Shown piece after piece: positions 5,501-7,424 of a stretch of DNA of 7,424 nt. The position numbers were made by a program, and so were the translations under genes. The notes beneath the pieces were generated by a model. The model had not been told where the DNA came from and ran no database searches. It worked only from the letters and a program-made list of their open reading frames with translations. Every line of letters starts with the position of its first letter. Within the stretch, counting starts at the first letter, position 1. The stretch comes from Planctomycetaceae bacterium (lineage in GTDB: Bacteria; Planctomycetota; Planctomycetia; Pirellulales; Thermoguttaceae). The stretch spans positions 1 through 7,424 of the forward strand of contig DOMV01000266.1 of assembly GCA_003509805.1 (NCBI GenBank). Direction: 5' to 3'.

Positions 5501-6572
5501 CGAAATCGAGGCGGATGATTCGCTCGACGCGATTGCCAAAAAGATCAACGATGCCGGGGGAAACTTCTCGGCGGCCGTCATGAACGACGGTTCGGAAGAC
5601 CCGTGGCGGCTTGCGATCAACAGCAAATCGACGGGCGCGAACACGCGGATGGTGATCGATCTTTCCGCGTTGGACATGAGTGTGGAAAACCTCATGGACG
5701 CCCAGGACGCCCTGGTCGCCTACGGCGACATCAACGGCAAGCCGATGATGATTAGCTCCGCGAGCAACACTTTTTCTAATATCGCCCCCGGGGTGTCCAT
5801 TACCGTGAAAGAGGAAAGCGATCAGCCGGTAACGGTAACCAGTACGCTTTCAAGCGCGAGCATCAAGGCTTCCATCACCGAAATGGTCAAAACATACAAC
5901 GAGTTTTGGCAAAAGATGGACGAGTACACGAAATACGACGAAGAGAACGTCGGCAGCATCCTGACCGGGGAGCGGGTCGCGTTGCAGATGAAGTCGAAAG
6001 CCAACGAATTTTTCGGCCGCTATTTCGGCGATTCCCTCGGTTCCATTTCAACCCTCTCGCAGCTCGGGATCACATTCCAGGAATCGGAATACACGACCGA
6101 AAAACGCGTTGAAGCGGGTGACGGGTCGGAAGGAAGCGATTTGGTCGTCACGTCCAGCGTCTACGGCTTTCTCGAATTCAACGAAGAGGTTTTCGACCAG
6201 ATGTATGCGACGGATCCGGAAGCGATCAAGGAGTTTTTCTACAAGCAGGTCGAAGTTTACGACGAAACGGAAAAGAAATACGTCAGCCAAAGCGTCGGTT
6301 TTTCAGCCCAATTCAAAAAAATAGCCGATGAGTTGGCGACCGGCGACGTTTCGGCCTCGTCCTCGCAATGGAACACTTACGAGACGCAAATCAACGCGAA
6401 CAAGGATCGCGCCGAGTGGATGCTTGCCCGCCTGGAAGCCAAAAGGACCCGGTTGTTCAAGAGATTCTACCACATGGAAACCGTGCTCGCCAAAATGCAG
6501 TCGCAGGCGGATTATCTCGACAAAATCAACGTCGGCGGAGCCGCCGCAACCTCCGCGCTGGGAACCGTGTAG
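2535..6572 (+). CDS. fliD: Flagellar hook-associated protein 2 (filament cap, FliD), very large, with repeat insertion
   Basis: FliD forms the cap at the tip of the flagellum, where it is exported through the flagellar type III system and guides flagellin assembly. The N-terminal FliD domain (about 7-110) opens with IVSGIDYTSIVNELIQIDARP and a heptad-like helix to about residue 60. The C-terminal FliD domain (about 1075-1335) includes SITEMVKTYNEFW, LSQLGITF, a GFLEFNEEVF stretch and a final helical segment from about 1290. Between them are four segments like the flagellin/hook IN motif, each with a D-x-I-x-x-I/L-N core: about 177-187, 328-338, 902-912 and 994-1005. Two of these modules begin with DLNGG (147-151, 857-861), a style I associate with planctomycete FliD. 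Residues 561-814 are a tandem acidic repeat array (see separate entry). At 1345 residues it is two to three times the usual FliD length of about 450-700. ATG 2535 has a good AAAGG seven bases upstream. No signal peptide is visible, as expected. fliS follows after a 226-bp gap. Confidence 0.93.
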   Translation: MAAISSTAGIVSGIDYTSIVNELIQIDARPIQRLIDRTTRLENEQAALMDLSQLFSRMAFMVESLNKSSPYEMTSVTSSNDSILSASRGSSGIVGSYTFTALKKAQGQQSISTGGVKDASVALGKTGEISIRHGNDMQSGLNYSLDDLNGGDGISKGHIRIVDGNGNRATIDLRNVTTINDVIDTLNSQTEIDISAHLDGNHIVLNDLSGGTGVLKVQEVGGGSTAKSLGLLSRNDGSASHEPSTSDDGLTITGGSILYIGVNTRLSLLNDGNGVATEKTLDDLVVKIGYGNAGDLVRIKLGTVHTKTVTDPNDPSQTAEVQEFIPPKTVGDILNAINGSGSGIVASIANGERLMLTYDNGYRDGDPEGTAYQNLTIVNANYTPTLQTLGFSNTVVRDGTSEGVTTQDGMLLGRSLIGSFTSGLTSSLNGGAGLWGGELGSMLAYDSGGKAQIRIGDRTGDTAVISFTQAELMGKDMETIEGAIAMFNKKIAEVNQQRADGGLAPIQLKVQMNASKTGFEVIDSAVGRFSTLFEDMRFSETRYFTIEKGGGIPREILESDLLPDSTPDEGVPEDKFRAKDLDIRYCTKYVPAVPPEEVPAASLLPDSTPDEDVPPGQYRAKDLNLKYYAMERVAIDEADILADDVADEDVPDGKYRFKDLNLEYYTRDDPAVMIPVGDILADDVADADVPDGRYRFKDLEKRYYTDPMPVEIGEDRIVEDDVPDEDVPEGSYKRGTLDTKYFTDGVPEEQPFWVGEEFIVDDPAELTDGMFLRSDLDTKYFTKAAKEIAAEDIVPDSTPDDEVPAGKYRAKDLNVVTIDFAPGLAAAFGIDGFSNTGKIAGTDAGFQTISFNTKLSDLNGGKGVNMVGASISFTDSTRVADPRTGNLVNNTHIVDFADDRIKTVGDLIQAINSIADLNVFARINDSGDGIVLEETGGGENGLVVNDFGTSTLAAELGINGVGVRGTGAMGTGMEGKTVYRIEGSFSKKIEIEADDSLDAIAKKINDAGGNFSAAVMNDGSEDPWRLAINSKSTGANTRMVIDLSALDMSVENLMDAQDALVAYGDINGKPMMISSASNTFSNIAPGVSITVKEESDQPVTVTSTLSSASIKASITEMVKTYNEFWQKMDEYTKYDEENVGSILTGERVALQMKSKANEFFGRYFGDSLGSISTLSQLGITFQESEYTTEKRVEAGDGSEGSDLVVTSSVYGFLEFNEEVFDQMYATDPEAIKEFFYKQVEVYDETEKKYVSQSVGFSAQFKKIADELATGDVSASSSQWNTYETQINANKDRAEWMLARLEAKRTRLFKRFYHMETVLAKMQSQADYLDKINVGGAAATSALGTV
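4215..4976 (+). repeat. Seven-unit acidic protein repeat array inside FliD
   Basis: Translated residues 561-814 consist of repeats beginning at residues 561, 603, 640, 679, 717, 759 and 793 (nucleotides 4215, 4341, 4452, 4569, 4683, 4809 and 4911). Full units are 34-42 residues; the last is cut to 22. A conserved block of about 27 residues, for example ILADDVADEDVP then DGKYRFKDLNLEYYT in unit 3, alternates with a variable, Pro/Glu-rich linker of about 7-15 residues. Units 3 and 4 share 22 of 27 block residues, yet 10 of those 22 codons differ synonymously, so the duplication is not recent and the protein sequence has been conserved. Units 1, 2 and 7 share PDSTPD and RAKDL. Unit 6 is degenerate. 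RFSETRYFT (536-544 region, just upstream) looks like the tail of an eroded earlier unit. I do not recognise this repeat as a named family. Confidence 0.9.
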
Positions 6573-6678
6573 CGATTTGTCGAACCGCCCCCCCCGCCGA
6601 ACTGGTTGTGTCGATTATGTCAAAAATCACGGATCGGGCAGTTGCCCTGTTGATTCCATGGAGAGTTGCACGATAATC

Positions 6679-6708
6679 CAGGGGTGGAGGGACCCCCCGC
6701 CTGTTTTT
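6679..6708 (+). terminator. Probable rho-independent terminator after fliD
   Basis: CAGG-GG-T-GG (6679-6687) pairs with CC-C-CC-G-CCTG (6694-6703), with one mismatch and one bulged G, around an AGGGAC loop, and is followed directly by TTTTT (6704-6708). It lies 107 bases after the fliD stop. If it works, fliS depends on read-through or on its own promoter in 6709-6798, where I see no clear promoter. Confidence 0.55.
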
Positions 6709-6722
6709 CATTGAGACCATCT

Positions 6723-6780
6723 CCCCGGGAACCGAGCCCCGGGAACAGCGCCTTGGGAAACCGGGCCTTGGGAAACCGTG
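6723..6780. repeat. Four-unit 14/15-bp tandem repeat upstream of fliS
   Basis: Units CCCCGGGAACCGAG (6723-6736), CCCCGGGAACAGCG (6737-6750), CCTTGGGAAACCGGG (6751-6765) and CCTTGGGAAACCGTG (6766-6780) follow one another without gaps. They fall into two pairs, CCCCGGGAAC and CCTTGGGAAACCG, which suggests successive duplications. The array ends 18 bases before the fliS ATG, so copy number would change spacing between any upstream promoter and the gene. Confidence 0.8.
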
Positions 6781-6798
6781 TTCGTGGAAAAAGACTTC

Positions 6799-7424
6799 AT
6801 GCAGCAGAATACACCCAGACAAAACTACATCCAGGCGGAGGTCGCGACGGCAACGCCGCAAAAATTGCAGTTGTTGCTCATCGAAGCGGCGATGAAGAAT
6901 ATTTATCGGACGAAAATGCTTTGGAAGGAGTGTAAGTTCGATATCGCGTTCGATTCGCTCGTCAAAGCGCAGGATATCGTCGCCGAAATCCTGTGTTCGT
7001 TCGACAAGGAGAATTTTCCCGATCTGGCGAAAAAACTCGCCTCCATTTACGTATTCATTTTCCGCCGGCTTGCCGAGGCGGGCATGTCGCATGATGAAGG
7101 CAAGCTCGACGACGCCCTCCGGGTGCTGACCTCCGAGCGGGAAACGTGGCAGTTGGTTTGTGAGAAATTCGGTTCCTCGACCGCCGATTTGAAAACGCCC
7201 GATTCGCTCAACGTCGGGGGAAATGCCGCAAAATCCGCCGGTCCCGCTTCCAACGCCTGGACCTCGGCCACCGCCGGTGTCGCGCCGTCGAATCCTGCCG
7301 CCCGCAATTCCGCGGCAAGGCTCGATATTTCCGCGACGACTTCCAAACCGGGACCGGGATCGGATATGCCGAAGCCCACTTCGCCGCGGCCGCTGGTTAC
7401 GAAGCCGCTGGTTACGCAGCCGCT
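6799..7424 (+). CDS. fliS: Flagellin export chaperone FliS, extended tail, incomplete at the window end
   Basis: FliS binds the C-terminus of flagellin in the cytoplasm, preventing premature polymerisation and delivering it for export. The family pattern is seen in residues 1-128: Y10 and ATATPQKLQLLLIEAAMKNI (16-35), the KAQDIVAEIL helix (56-65), LAKKLASIYVFIFRRLAEA (77-95), and the closing helix with REETW-like RETWQLV (114-120). The start is ATG 6799, with GGAAAAAG upstream as a fair Shine-Dalgarno; an in-frame GTG at 6784 would add five residues. From about residue 129 the protein continues as a Pro/Ala/Ser/Thr-rich, probably disordered tail of at least 80 residues, ending in the window with PLVTK-PLVTQ-P. 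Typical FliS is about 120-140 residues, so the tail is unusual. The reading frame is open to the last base and no stop is reached. Its position after fliD is the usual fliD-fliS order. Confidence 0.88.
   Translation, partial: MQQNTPRQNYIQAEVATATPQKLQLLLIEAAMKNIYRTKMLWKECKFDIAFDSLVKAQDIVAEILCSFDKENFPDLAKKLASIYVFIFRRLAEAGMSHDEGKLDDALRVLTSERETWQLVCEKFGSSTADLKTPDSLNVGGNAAKSAGPASNAWTSATAGVAPSNPAARNSAARLDISATTSKPGPGSDMPKPTSPRPLVTKPLVTQP
7390..7424. repeat. 15-bp tandem repeat in the fliS tail
   Basis: CCGCTGGTTACGAAG (7390-7404) is followed by CCGCTGGTTACGCAG (7405-7419) and the first five bases of a third unit (7420-7424) at the window edge. The unit encodes Pro-Leu-Val-Thr-Lys/Gln in the fliS frame. 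The array may continue beyond the window. Confidence 0.8.

Noticed and set aside
6526..7092. A 188-codon minus-strand frame across the fliD-fliS junction
   Set aside because: It runs antisense through the FliS core, the terminator and the tandem repeat, and has no recognisable domain.

Overview
The window looks like a chromosomal segment from a motile, moderately GC-rich Gram-negative bacterium. A planctomycete is the best guess. This rests on the style of the flagellar cap protein (an N-terminus of the type seen in planctomycete FliD, several D-L-N-G-G-x-G segments, very large size), on long loosely packed intergenic regions, and on a FliS with a Pro/Ala/Ser tail. No rRNA, tRNA or single-copy phylogenetic marker is present, so the assignment is an inference. 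No transposase, integrase, CRISPR array or tRNA was found.

Layout. Positions 64-624 (minus strand) encode a CheX-family CheY-P phosphatase. It has a plausible sigma70-type promoter (700-728) preceded by two tandem 18-bp copies of a GTTG-AAA-CAAC dyad. Next is an approximately 400-bp intergenic stretch (625-1022) crowded with short repeats, including a 137-bp element bounded by 13-bp inverted repeats. Positions 1023-1910 (plus) encode a metallo-beta-lactamase-fold tRNase Z that resembles the short plant-type enzyme. A 624-bp gene-free stretch (1911-2534) holds several dyads and a foldable leader. Positions 2535-6572 (plus) encode an unusually large flagellar hook-associated protein 2 (FliD, 1345 aa). 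A probable rho-independent terminator and a four-unit tandem repeat follow, then fliS (6799 to beyond the window end), the flagellin export chaperone, with an extended low-complexity tail.

How the genes work together. FliD caps the growing filament and assists flagellin polymerisation. FliS binds flagellin in the cytoplasm and holds it for export. CheX resets the chemotaxis signal that acts on the flagellar motor. The tRNase Z is a housekeeping tRNA 3'-end maturase and has no obvious link to motility.

The most notable feature is inside FliD. Residues about 561-814 form a tandem array of seven acidic repeats of about 34-42 residues (consensus roughly hydrophobic-x-x-D-x-x-x-D-x-D-V-P-x-G-x-Y-R-x-K-D-L-x-x-x-Y-Y-T), inserted in the normally variable outer part of the cap. 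I do not recognise this repeat family. A second theme is the number of exact or near-exact short tandem repeats (9, 12, 14/15, 15 and 18 bp) across the window, in both coding and non-coding DNA.
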